Source: Sphingomonas yabuuchiae (GTDB taxonomy: Bacteria > Pseudomonadota > Alphaproteobacteria > Sphingomonadales > Sphingomonadaceae). From it: a stretch of DNA of 64,000 nucleotides. How positions within the stretch are numbered: the stretch's first letter is position 1; the number at the start of each line of letters is the position of its first letter. This document shows positions 46,247 through 53,525 of this stretch, piece after piece. A model generated the notes under the pieces. The model worked only from the letters and a program-made list of their open reading frames with translations. It was not told where the DNA came from and did no database searches. The position numbers and the translations under genes are program-made. The stretch lies in the NCBI RefSeq assembly GCF_014199595.1, contig NZ_JACHNX010000002.1, forward strand, positions 186,001 through 250,000. The letters are read 5' to 3'.

Positions 46247-46806
46247 GGGGTCTCGCTGCTATTGGTCGGCCCGGAGGCGGTGGCGGGCGTGGGCGCGCCG
46301 AAGACGGGCAGGCCCCGGCGACGGCGATCGACAAAATCGGCGATCCCGGCGCTGGTTGCATTCAGCAGCTTGTAGGTGCGGCTCTTGACCATCCATTCGG
46401 GCCGCCGGGCGGGGCCGCCGCTGACCGTATCGACCATCAGGGCGACGACCAGGAAGACGAGGCTGGCGAGGATCAGGCCCTTGAGCGCGCCGAAGCCGAA
46501 GCCCAGGGCACGATCGACCGGACCCAGGATGGAGGTACGTGTCCGCGAACCGATGGCCCGCGCGATCATGCGCCCGCCCAGATAGGTCACGCCGACGATC
46601 AGCACGAAGGCCAGCACGGCCGCGCCCGATACGGTGCCGACCACGCCGGTCAGCGCCTGCGCCAATGCGATATGGAACATCTTCAGCGCGGCGACGATCG
46701 CGACCCAGGCGAACAGCGCGAGCACTTCGGTGACGAAGCCCCGCATGAATCCCTGTATCGCCGCACCGAACACCGCGATCAGGACAAGAATATCTAGGGC
46801 CGTCAA
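46243..46806 (-). CDS. cvpA: CvpA-family membrane protein
   Basis: 187 residues with four membrane helices (about 3-20, 25-48, 62-85, 102-125) and a start L-D-I-L-V-L-I-A-V-F-G-A, plus the R-G-F-V-T-E-V motif typical of CvpA. In E. coli CvpA is needed for colicin V production and sits before purF; here the radA-cvpA order is kept but purF is not next. The C-terminal tail is Pro/Thr-rich and cytosolic. It leads the run ending with mazG. Confidence 0.9.
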   Translation of the reverse strand: MTALDILVLIAVFGAAIQGFMRGFVTEVLALFAWVAIVAALKMFHIALAQALTGVVGTVSGAAVLAFVLIVGVTYLGGRMIARAIGSRTRTSILGPVDRALGFGFGALKGLILASLVFLVVALMVDTVSGGPARRPEWMVKSRTYKLLNATSAGIADFVDRRRRGLPVFGAPTPATASGPTNSSETP

Positions 46807-46851
46807 CGCCTGTTATCCCATATCTCAACGAGCCCATGAGCCACGATCATC

Positions 46852-46874
46852 GGGGCCTGGCGCCATCAGGCCCC
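46852..46874 (-). terminator. GC-rich hairpin just after radA
   Basis: GGGGCCTG (46852-46859) and CAGGCCCC (46867-46874) form a perfect 8-base-pair stem with loop GCGCCAT, five bases beyond the radA stop. No T tract follows on the minus strand, so it is a weak or Rho-assisted terminator, or an attenuator before cvpA. Confidence 0.45.
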
Positions 46875-46878
46875 TTCG

Positions 46879-48252
46879 CTACCCGCGCCCCAGCATATGG
46901 TCAACGAACTCGGCCAGGGTGCGAAAGCCGGTCATGCGCAGGCCGCCTTCGTCATTGGCCATGGCGCGCGGCACGATCGCCTTTTCGAAACCGAGCTTGC
47001 CCGCCTCCTTCAATCGCAACGGGCCATGCGCAACGGAGCGGATTTCACCTGACAGCGCGATTTCGCCGAAGACGATGGCGTCGGTCGGCACCGGCCGTTC
47101 GGACAGGGCCGAGATCAGCGCCGCCGCCACCGCCAGATCGGCGGCGGGGTCCTGCACGCGGTAGCCGCCCGCGATGTTGAGATAGACCTCGGCCGACGAG
47201 AAACTCAGCCCGCACCGCGCCTCCAGCACCGCCAGGATCATGGCCAGGCGTCCGGTATCCCAGCCGACGACTGCACGCCGTGGCGTGGCACCCGAAGCCA
47301 GCCTTACGGTCAGCGCCTGGATCTCGACCAGCACCGGACGCGTGCCCTCCAGCGCGGGAAAGACGGTGGCGCCCGTGATCCCTTCCTCGCGATTGGTCAG
47401 GAACAGCGACGAGGGATTGCCGACTTCGGTCAGCCCCTCGGTCTGCATGGCGAAGACGCCGATCTCATCGGTGCCGCCGAAGCGGTTCTTGATCGCGCGC
47501 AGGATGCGATACTGGTGGCTGCGCTCGCCCTCGAAAGCGAGGACGGTGTCGACCATATGTTCCAGCACGCGCGGGCCCGCGATCGAGCCGTCCTTGGTGA
47601 CATGGCCGACCAGCACGACGGCGGTGCCACGTTCCTTGGCGAAGCGGATCAGCTCTTGTCCCGACGCGCGCACCTGGCTGACGGTGCCCGGCGCACCCTC
47701 GATCAGGTCGGAGTGCATGGTCTGGATCGAGTCGATGATGAGCAGCGCGGGCGGCGTTCCGATCGACAGGGTAGTCAGGATGTCGCGAACCGAGGTCGCC
47801 GCCGCCAGCCGTACGGGGGCCTGCCCCAGCCCCAGTCGCCGTGCGCGCAGTCGGACCTGATCGGCGGCTTCTTCGCCCGAGACATAGGCGACCGGCTTGC
47901 CCGCCATCGCCAGTTTCGCCGCCGCCTGGAGCAGCAGGGTCGACTTGCCGATCCCCGGATCACCGCCGATCAGCGTAGCCGAACCCTCGACGAAGCCGCC
48001 GCCCAGCGCGCGGTCGAGTTCGGCGATGCCGGTCGCCATCCGGTCGGGCAGCGGAATATCGGCGTCCAACCCGACCAACTGGATCGCCCTGCCGCCGCCT
48101 TGCAGGTTATGCTTGGCGGCAAAGGGCGTCAGCTGGACCGGCGCTTCCTCCAGCATCGTGTTCCATTCGGAGCAATCGGGGCATTGCCCCTGCCAGCGGG
48201 AGGACACCGAACCGCAGGATTGGCAGACATAGCGCTTCTGGATCTTGGCCAT
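46879..48252 (-). CDS. radA: DNA repair protein RadA
   Basis: 457 residues. RadA promotes branch migration in recombination. The zinc ribbon C10-x2-C13...C24-x2-C27 (Y-V-C-Q-S-C-G, G-Q-C-P-D-C) is followed by the RecA-like domain with Walker A G-G-D-P-G-I-G-K-S-T and the RadA-specific K-N-R-F-G. A Lon-like C-terminal domain follows (V-F-G-E-I-A-L-S-G-E-I-R). The radA-cvpA neighbourhood is conserved. A GAAC-N7-GAAC site lies 22 bases before the start, suggesting SOS control. Confidence 0.97.
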   Translation of the reverse strand: MAKIQKRYVCQSCGSVSSRWQGQCPDCSEWNTMLEEAPVQLTPFAAKHNLQGGGRAIQLVGLDADIPLPDRMATGIAELDRALGGGFVEGSATLIGGDPGIGKSTLLLQAAAKLAMAGKPVAYVSGEEAADQVRLRARRLGLGQAPVRLAAATSVRDILTTLSIGTPPALLIIDSIQTMHSDLIEGAPGTVSQVRASGQELIRFAKERGTAVVLVGHVTKDGSIAGPRVLEHMVDTVLAFEGERSHQYRILRAIKNRFGGTDEIGVFAMQTEGLTEVGNPSSLFLTNREEGITGATVFPALEGTRPVLVEIQALTVRLASGATPRRAVVGWDTGRLAMILAVLEARCGLSFSSAEVYLNIAGGYRVQDPAADLAVAAALISALSERPVPTDAIVFGEIALSGEIRSVAHGPLRLKEAGKLGFEKAIVPRAMANDEGGLRMTGFRTLAEFVDHMLGRG

Positions 48253-48273
48253 GCCGATGCTCTAGCCGGAGCG

Positions 48274-48288
48274 GAACGAAAATGGAAC
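48274..48288. promoter_or_regulatory. Candidate LexA (SOS) box between radA and a glycosyltransferase
   Basis: GAAC-GAAAATG-GAAC on the plus strand is GTTC-N7-GTTC on the minus strand, exactly the alphaproteobacterial LexA consensus with an AT-rich spacer. It sits 22 bases upstream of radA and about 60 bases upstream of the divergent glycosyltransferase. A DNA-repair gene downstream makes chance less likely. Confidence 0.6.
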
Positions 48289-48348
48289 GGATTTGATCGG
48301 GCGGCGGGAGTGGTCTTTGGCGGCCCACACGGCTATGGGCCGAACTCC

Positions 48349-49485
48349 ATGATCCCAGAACAATTTCGTGTCGCGCTGTTCAGCGGCAACTATAATTATA
48401 CGCGCGACGGCGCGAACCAGAGCCTGAACCTGCTGGTCGGCCATCTGCTGGCGCGGGGTGTCGCCGTGCGGGTCTATTCGCCGACCTCCTCCACCCCCGC
48501 CTTTCCGCCGGTCGGGGATCTGGTCGATGTCCCCGCCATCCTGATGCCGTTCCGCGCCGATTACAAACTGGCGCGCGGGCTTCCGGCCAAGGTGCGGGCC
48601 GATCTGGAGGCGTTTGCGCCCAACGTCGTCCATGTCTCCGCGCCCGAATTTCTGGGTCACGCCGCCGTGCGCTGGGCACGGGAGAACGGCGTGCCGTCGA
48701 TCGCCTCGGTCCATACCCGGTTCGAGACCTATCCGGCCTATTACCATCTGGGTTTCCTGGAACCGGCGATCATCAAGCTGCTGACCCGCTTTTACAACAA
48801 GTTCGACCGGATCGTGGCTCCCAGCCCCAGCATGATCGCGCTGCTGCGGGGATGGGGGGTGACGCCGCCCATGGGCATCTGGTCGCGCGGGATCGATCAC
48901 GACCGTTTCCGCCCCTCCCGCCGCAGCCTGGAATGGCGGCGTTCGCTGGGCATCGCCGACCATGAGGTGGCGATCGGGTTCCTGGGGCGTCTGGTCAAGG
49001 AAAAGGGCCTCGACGTCTTTGCCGAGGCGCTGGCGGAGCTTCGGCGGCGCGGCGTGGCCCATAAGGTGCTGGTGGTCGGTAAGGGACCCGCGCAGGAGTG
49101 GTTCGCCAAGGCTACACCCGATGCCATCTTCGCAGGCTATCAGACCGGCGACGATCTGGGCCGTGCGGTCGCGTCGATGGACATCTTCTTCAACCCCAGC
49201 GTGACCGAAACCTTCGGCAACGTCACGACCGAGGCGATGGCGGCGGGCGTGCCCGTCGTGGCCGCCAACGCGACCGGCGCGATGGACCTCGTGGCGGATG
49301 GTGAGACCGGCTATCTGGTCGGCGCGCGCGATATCAGCGGCTATGCCGACGCGCTGGAGCGGATCGCCACTGATCAGGCCCTGCGCCACCGGTTCAGCGA
49401 GGCGGGACAGGCCCGCGTCGCCGATTACCGATGGGACAAGGTCAACGACGCGGTGCTCGACGCCTATCGCGCCCTGTTCGCTTAA
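48349..49485 (+). CDS. GT4-type glycosyltransferase
   Basis: 378 residues from ATG 48349 (M-I-P-E-Q-F-R-V-A-L-F-S-G-N-Y); the open frame further up runs antisense to radA. Two Rossmann halves of the GT-B fold: N-terminal F-S-G-N-Y-N-Y-T-R-D-G and V-H-V-S-A-P-E-F-L-G-H; C-terminal G-F-L-G-R-L-V-K-E-K-G and the nucleotide-sugar motif T-E-T-F-G-N-V-T-T-E-A-M-A-A-G-V-P-V-V-A. Closest known types are PimA/SqdX/MgtA-like enzymes that glycosylate lipids. Acceptor unknown; a membrane glycolipid is a reasonable guess. The 3' end overlaps DUF2218 by 4 bases. Confidence 0.9.
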   Translation: MIPEQFRVALFSGNYNYTRDGANQSLNLLVGHLLARGVAVRVYSPTSSTPAFPPVGDLVDVPAILMPFRADYKLARGLPAKVRADLEAFAPNVVHVSAPEFLGHAAVRWARENGVPSIASVHTRFETYPAYYHLGFLEPAIIKLLTRFYNKFDRIVAPSPSMIALLRGWGVTPPMGIWSRGIDHDRFRPSRRSLEWRRSLGIADHEVAIGFLGRLVKEKGLDVFAEALAELRRRGVAHKVLVVGKGPAQEWFAKATPDAIFAGYQTGDDLGRAVASMDIFFNPSVTETFGNVTTEAMAAGVPVVAANATGAMDLVADGETGYLVGARDISGYADALERIATDQALRHRFSEAGQARVADYRWDKVNDAVLDAYRALFA

Positions 49486-49772
49486 CCTTCGCGCCAGTCG
49501 AAGGTCAGCGGCGCTTCGCGAAAGGCGAAGCGATCGAGATGGCTGGCGACCACCTGCCGCATCTGCGCCACGTCGCCGTCCTCGGGCACCGTCAGTACGA
49601 TATCCAGCGTCTCGCTGGCGGCGCGCATCTCGAGTTTCGATCCGTTGGGAAACAGGATCGTGCCCTCTTCGGCGGTGAAGGACACCTCCATTTTGTGGCT
49701 CCAGTGCTTGGCGAGCTGCTGGAGATAGCGGCTGGCCGACGGGGTCGGCACACGGGCGATGGACAGGCTCAT
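49482..49772 (-). CDS. DUF2218 protein
   Basis: 96 residues matching the DUF2218 pattern: S-A-S-R-Y-L-Q-Q-L-A-K-H-W-S-H-K near the start, I-L-F-P-N-G, and S-H-L-D-R-F-A-F-R-E at the end, with conserved His residues. In other bacteria this domain stands next to or is fused to siderophore-interacting ferric reductases, which suggests a role in iron handling. Its start overlaps the stop of the PadR gene (4 bases), so both are one operon under the PadR-type operator. Confidence 0.85.
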   Translation of the reverse strand: MSLSIARVPTPSASRYLQQLAKHWSHKMEVSFTAEEGTILFPNGSKLEMRAASETLDIVLTVPEDGDVAQMRQVVASHLDRFAFREAPLTFDWREG

Positions 49773-50368
49773 TTCAGGCGTTCCACTTTCTGTGCGAGTT
49801 CGTCGATCATCGCGGCGACCTCATGCACCATTTCCTGCGGCGCATCGCCGTCGCCGAAGCGCTCCATCACCGCCATCTTCAGGCCGCCCATGGCACGCCG
49901 GATCGGTGCCGCATCGACCCGCTGGCGATGTTCGCCCAGGGCCCGCAGCCGAGCCAGCAGCGCTTCGACCTGTTCGGCATTCTCAATCAGGTGCGTGCGG
50001 CCGGTTTCGGTCGCAGCGAAGCGCTTCTTGGCTCCCTCGGAACGCTGTTCCTCGATAAAGCCCATTTCGTCGAGCAGGGTGATCGTCGGATAGATGACAC
50101 CCGGGCTGGGGGCATAGGCGCCGCCGGTCATCGCCTCGACCTCGCGGATCAGGTCGTAGCCGTGGCGCGGTTCGTCGGCGATCAGCTTCAACAGGACGAG
50201 CCGCAGCTCGCTGCCGTCGAACATCCGTCCCCGACGGCCACCGCCCGGCCCTCTCCGTCCGCCGCGTGGGTCTTCGAAATCCCATTGCACTTCCAGCGGC
50301 CCGAAACTCCACCGGCCGCGCCGTTGGTGATGATCCTGGCCATGTCCTTTCCCGTGAAAATGTCGCAT
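49769..50368 (-). CDS. PadR-family regulator with His-rich N terminus (YqjI-like)
   Basis: 199 residues. The first about 48 residues are rich in His, Gly and Arg (H3, H5, H9, H13, H14; G-G-R-R-G-P-G-G-G-R-R-G-R). Then comes a PadR winged helix (G-S-E-L-R-L-V-L-L-K-L-I, H-G-Y-D-L-I, P-S-P-G-V-I-Y-P-T-I) and a C-terminal dimerisation helix. E. coli YqjI, a nickel- and iron-responsive PadR repressor of a ferric reductase gene, has the same layout: His-rich tail, G-E-L-R-L-V-I-L and P-S-P-G-V-I-Y-P-T. The partner here is DUF2218, not a full reductase. Metal sensing is inferred. Confidence 0.88.
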   Translation of the reverse strand: MRHFHGKGHGQDHHQRRGRWSFGPLEVQWDFEDPRGGRRGPGGGRRGRMFDGSELRLVLLKLIADEPRHGYDLIREVEAMTGGAYAPSPGVIYPTITLLDEMGFIEEQRSEGAKKRFAATETGRTHLIENAEQVEALLARLRALGEHRQRVDAAPIRRAMGGLKMAVMERFGDGDAPQEMVHEVAAMIDELAQKVERLK

Positions 50369-50400
50369 TCTGATACTCCAAATTGGGTTTTGATACGCTC

Positions 50401-50448
50401 AAGATATATCGCAGTAGACATTCGTCAAGATGACTCACGATATATCTT
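50401..50448 (-). promoter_or_regulatory. PadR promoter with two GATATATC palindromes
   Basis: AAGATATATCG (50401-50411) and CGATATATCTT (50438-50448) are exact reverse complements; each contains the 8-base palindrome GATATATC, 36 bases apart centre to centre. On the minus strand a promoter TTGACG (50428-50423), 16 bases, TATCTT (50406-50401) points at the PadR gene. The proximal palindrome covers its -10 and the distal one lies just upstream of -35, the expected geometry of an autorepressor operator. It may also affect rarA on the other side. Confidence 0.7.
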
Positions 50449-50494
50449 TAATAGGGAAGGTGACGGGGGGCTTCGGCGCCCCTACATGACGGCC

Positions 50495-51835
50495 ATGGCC
50501 GATCTGTTCGCGGGTATGGACCCCGCCCCCGCCCAGCCCTCTCTCTCGGCCGATGCGCCGCTGGCCGATCGTTTGCGCCCGATGAAGCTGATCGAGGTCG
50601 TCGGGCAGGATCACCTGACCGGCCCGGAGGGTGCCATCGGGCGGATGGTTGCAGCCGGGCGGTTATCCTCGATGATCCTCTGGGGACCGCCGGGCACGGG
50701 CAAGACGACCATCGCCCGGCTGCTCGCCGCCGAAGTAGGCTTGCGCTATGCTGCGATCTCAGCGGTCTTTTCCGGCGTCGCGGACCTCAAAAAGGTCTTT
50801 GCCGAGGCGCGGGACCATGCCCGGCTCGGCCAGCGGACACTGTTGTTCGTGGACGAGATCCACCGCTTCAACCGTGCGCAGCAGGACGGCTTCCTGCCCT
50901 TTGTCGAGGATGGCACGGTCACGCTGGTCGGCGCGACGACGGAGAATCCCTCCTTCGAACTCAACGCCGCCCTTCTGAGCCGGGCGCAGGTATTGATCCT
51001 CCACCGGCTCGGACAGCCGGCGCTGGAACAGTTGCTGGAGCGGGCAGAGGCGTTGATGGAGCGCCCCCTGCCCCTGCAACCGCCCGCCCGCGATGCGCTG
51101 CTCGCCAGCGCGGACGGAGACGGCAGGTTCCTGCTCAACCAGGCCGAGACATTGTTTGCGGTCGACCTGCCCGAACCGCTCGACGCCGCCGGGCTGTCGG
51201 CCTTCCTGCAGCGCCGGGTCGCGGTCTATGACAAGGACCGGGAGGGGCATTACAACCTGATCTCGGCGTTGCATAAGTCGATCCGGGGATCGGACCCGCA
51301 GGCGGCCCTCTACTATCTTGCGCGGATGCTGACGGCGGGCAAGGAACCGCTCTATCTGCTGCGTCGCCTGACCCGGACGGCGATCGAGGATATCGGGCTG
51401 GCCGATCCGCAGGCGCTGACTCAGTGTCTTGCGGCCAAGGATGCCTATGAATTTCTGGGCTCTCCCGAGGGGGAACTGGCGATCGTGCAGGCGTGCTTGT
51501 ATCTCGCCACCGCACCCAAATCGAATGCGGCGTACAAGGCGCAGAAGCAGGCATGGCGAACCGCCAAGGACACCGGGTCGCTGATGCCGCCCGCCAATAT
51601 CCTGAACGCGCCGACCAAGCTGATGAAGCAGATCGGCTATGGTGCAGGCTACCAATACGACCACGACGCCGATGACGGTTTTTCAGGCGCGAATTACTGG
51701 CCGGACGAGTTGCCGCCGCAGAGCTTCTACGAACCGTCGGGGCGCGGTCTGGAGAAACGCATCGCCGAGCGTATGGCCTGGTGGGACGAGCGCCGCCGTG
51801 CCTTGCAGGATGGCGGCAATGACCGTCACGGCTGA
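50495..51835 (+). CDS. rarA: Replication-associated recombination protein RarA (MgsA/WRNIP1 family)
   Basis: 446 residues from ATG 50495 (M-A-D-L-F-A-G-M); ATG 50486 is equally in frame, and the open frame further up overlaps the PadR gene. AAA+ clamp-loader-like ATPase acting at stalled forks: A-D-R-L-R-P, G-Q-D-H-L, Walker A WGPPGTGKTT, Walker B L-L-F-V-D-E-I-H-R-F-N, sensor G-A-T-T-E-N-P-S-F. The C-terminal tetramerisation region has H-K-S-I-R-G-S-D-P-Q-A and L-P-P-Q-S-F-Y. It is followed by an overlapping DUF429-like gene. Confidence 0.95.
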   Translation: MADLFAGMDPAPAQPSLSADAPLADRLRPMKLIEVVGQDHLTGPEGAIGRMVAAGRLSSMILWGPPGTGKTTIARLLAAEVGLRYAAISAVFSGVADLKKVFAEARDHARLGQRTLLFVDEIHRFNRAQQDGFLPFVEDGTVTLVGATTENPSFELNAALLSRAQVLILHRLGQPALEQLLERAEALMERPLPLQPPARDALLASADGDGRFLLNQAETLFAVDLPEPLDAAGLSAFLQRRVAVYDKDREGHYNLISALHKSIRGSDPQAALYYLARMLTAGKEPLYLLRRLTRTAIEDIGLADPQALTQCLAAKDAYEFLGSPEGELAIVQACLYLATAPKSNAAYKAQKQAWRTAKDTGSLMPPANILNAPTKLMKQIGYGAGYQYDHDADDGFSGANYWPDELPPQSFYEPSGRGLEKRIAERMAWWDERRRALQDGGNDRHG

Positions 51836-52679
51836 CCGTTTCGGCGGCTTCGTCGCGATCGACTGGTCCGGTGCGCATGGTGTTGCGCACCCGGGTATCC
51901 AGGTCGCCCTTTGCCGTTCGGGAAACTCCGCTCCCGTCATCATCGCGCCGCCGGGCCGGGCCTGGTCGCGCGAAGGCGTCGCCGAGTGGCTGCTGGCACG
52001 GGCGGACGAACCGCTGCTGATCGGCTTCGACTTCAGCTTTTCGGCCCCGTTCGTCACGCGCGGGGCACATCTGCCGGGGGATAGACCGACCGCGGACGCG
52101 CGGGCGCTCTGGGCCTATGTCGATGACAGTTGCGACGACCCCGATCTGGGCGCGCGCAGTTTCCTGGAGGCGCGGCGCGGGCGGCATTTCTATTTCGGGG
52201 CGGCGGACGGGCGCAAGGCGGACTTCCTCCATTGGCGAACCTGCGAGATCGCAACCGATGGCGCGCGCAAGCCTTCGACCGTTTATGACGTGATCGGCGC
52301 GTCGCAGGTAGCGAAGGCAAGTTTTGCCGGAATGCGGCTGCTCCGGCGTCTGGACGGGCACATGGCGATCTGGCCGTTCGACCCGGTGCCGCCCTCCGGC
52401 GCACTGGTCGTCGAAATCTATACCTCCATCGCCGCCCGTGACGCCGGCCGCCCGCGCGGACGGAGCAAGATGCGCAGTGCCGAGGCGCTGGATGCGGCGC
52501 TGGTGGCCTTGGGCAGCGAACCGCACGATCCGCTCCATCGCTATGACGATCACAGCACCGACGCGATCCTGACTGCCGCCTGGCTCCGCACCATGGCGAC
52601 GCGCGACGACCTCTGGCATCCGGTAGGCCTCACCCATCAGGTTGCGCAAACGGAGGGCTGGACCTTCGGCGTGTCTTGA
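51819..52679 (+). CDS. Uncharacterised DUF429-like (RNase H-fold) protein
   Basis: 286 residues from ATG 51819, with AGGA 8 bases upstream (ATG 51810 is also possible). It overlaps the end of rarA by 17 bases. The start F-V-A-I-D-W-S-G-A, the next strand I-G-F-D-F-S-F-S, the later L-V-V-E-I-Y-T and Y-D-D-H-S-T-D-A-I-L carry Asp/Glu residues placed like the active site of RNase H-fold nucleases, as in DUF429. Whether it is active is unknown. Coupling to rarA suggests a DNA-metabolism link, by inference. Confidence 0.65.
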   Translation: MTVTADRFGGFVAIDWSGAHGVAHPGIQVALCRSGNSAPVIIAPPGRAWSREGVAEWLLARADEPLLIGFDFSFSAPFVTRGAHLPGDRPTADARALWAYVDDSCDDPDLGARSFLEARRGRHFYFGAADGRKADFLHWRTCEIATDGARKPSTVYDVIGASQVAKASFAGMRLLRRLDGHMAIWPFDPVPPSGALVVEIYTSIAARDAGRPRGRSKMRSAEALDAALVALGSEPHDPLHRYDDHSTDAILTAAWLRTMATRDDLWHPVGLTHQVAQTEGWTFGVS

Positions 52680-52697
52680 CGCTAGGGGGATCGCAAC

Positions 52698-52772
<75 letters not shown>

Positions 52773-52829
52773 TTTCCATCCTGCTCTGGAATTGGCACCA
52801 AAAGCCCGTCGCTGCGTTACAGTGGCGGA

Positions 52830-53525
52830 ATGATTAAGGTCGCCAGCTACAACATTCGGAAAGGGGTCGGCGCCGATCGGCGGCGCAATCCCGATCGCAT
52901 CCTGGACGTACTGCGCGAGGTCGATGCCGATGTGATCGCCCTTCAGGAGGCGGATCGTCGCTTCGGCGAACGCGAAGGCGTGATTCCGCTCCATCTGCTT
53001 GACGACCATAGCGACTGGAAACCCATCGTCTATGGGATGAAGGCTCGCTCTATGGGCTGGCATGGCAACACGATCCTGGTGCGCAAAAGCATACAGGTCG
53101 TGGATTTCGAGGCGATCCACCTGCCCTCGCTGGAGCCGCGCGGTGCGGTGATGGCGGATCTGCGGACCAAGGCCGGGGTGATCCGGGTGGTGGGCATGCA
53201 CCTCGACCTGTCGGGCCTGTGGCGGCGGCGGCAGGCGGCGGCGATCCTGGCGCATCTGACGAGTTGCGCGCACCGGCAACCGACGGTCATGATGGGCGAC
53301 CTGAACGAATGGACCCGCGCCGCCGGGTGCCTAAAGGACTTTACCCGCGATTTCACCGTGGCGGAGACGGGGCCGAGCTTCCACGCGATGCGGCCGATCG
53401 GACGGCTCGACCGGATCATGGTGTCGCCGGACTTGAAGATCGGTGCCTGCGGCGTTCATGCGACCCCGATGTCGCGCCGCGCCTCCGACCATTTGCCCAT
53501 CTGGGCCACGATCGGGCCTCGCTGA
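52830..53525 (+). CDS. Endonuclease/exonuclease/phosphatase (EEP)-family protein
   Basis: 231 residues. The EEP fold is clear: S-Y-N-I-R-K-G-V-G-A-D, A-L-Q-E-A-D-R-R-F (metal Glu), M-G-D-L-N-E-W (Asp, Asn), and S-D-H-L-P-I-W (catalytic Asp-His). Such proteins cleave DNA, RNA or phospholipid headgroups. The TGATG junction with the following patatin-like gene hints at a lipid substrate, as in other EEP phosphodiesterases beside phospholipases. No signal peptide, so cytosolic. Confidence 0.88.
   Translation: MIKVASYNIRKGVGADRRRNPDRILDVLREVDADVIALQEADRRFGEREGVIPLHLLDDHSDWKPIVYGMKARSMGWHGNTILVRKSIQVVDFEAIHLPSLEPRGAVMADLRTKAGVIRVVGMHLDLSGLWRRRQAAAILAHLTSCAHRQPTVMMGDLNEWTRAAGCLKDFTRDFTVAETGPSFHAMRPIGRLDRIMVSPDLKIGACGVHATPMSRRASDHLPIWATIGPR

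Noticed and set aside
47515..48348. In-frame extension before the glycosyltransferase
   Set aside because: It is antisense to radA and crosses the intergenic region; the GT4 fold starts at 48349.
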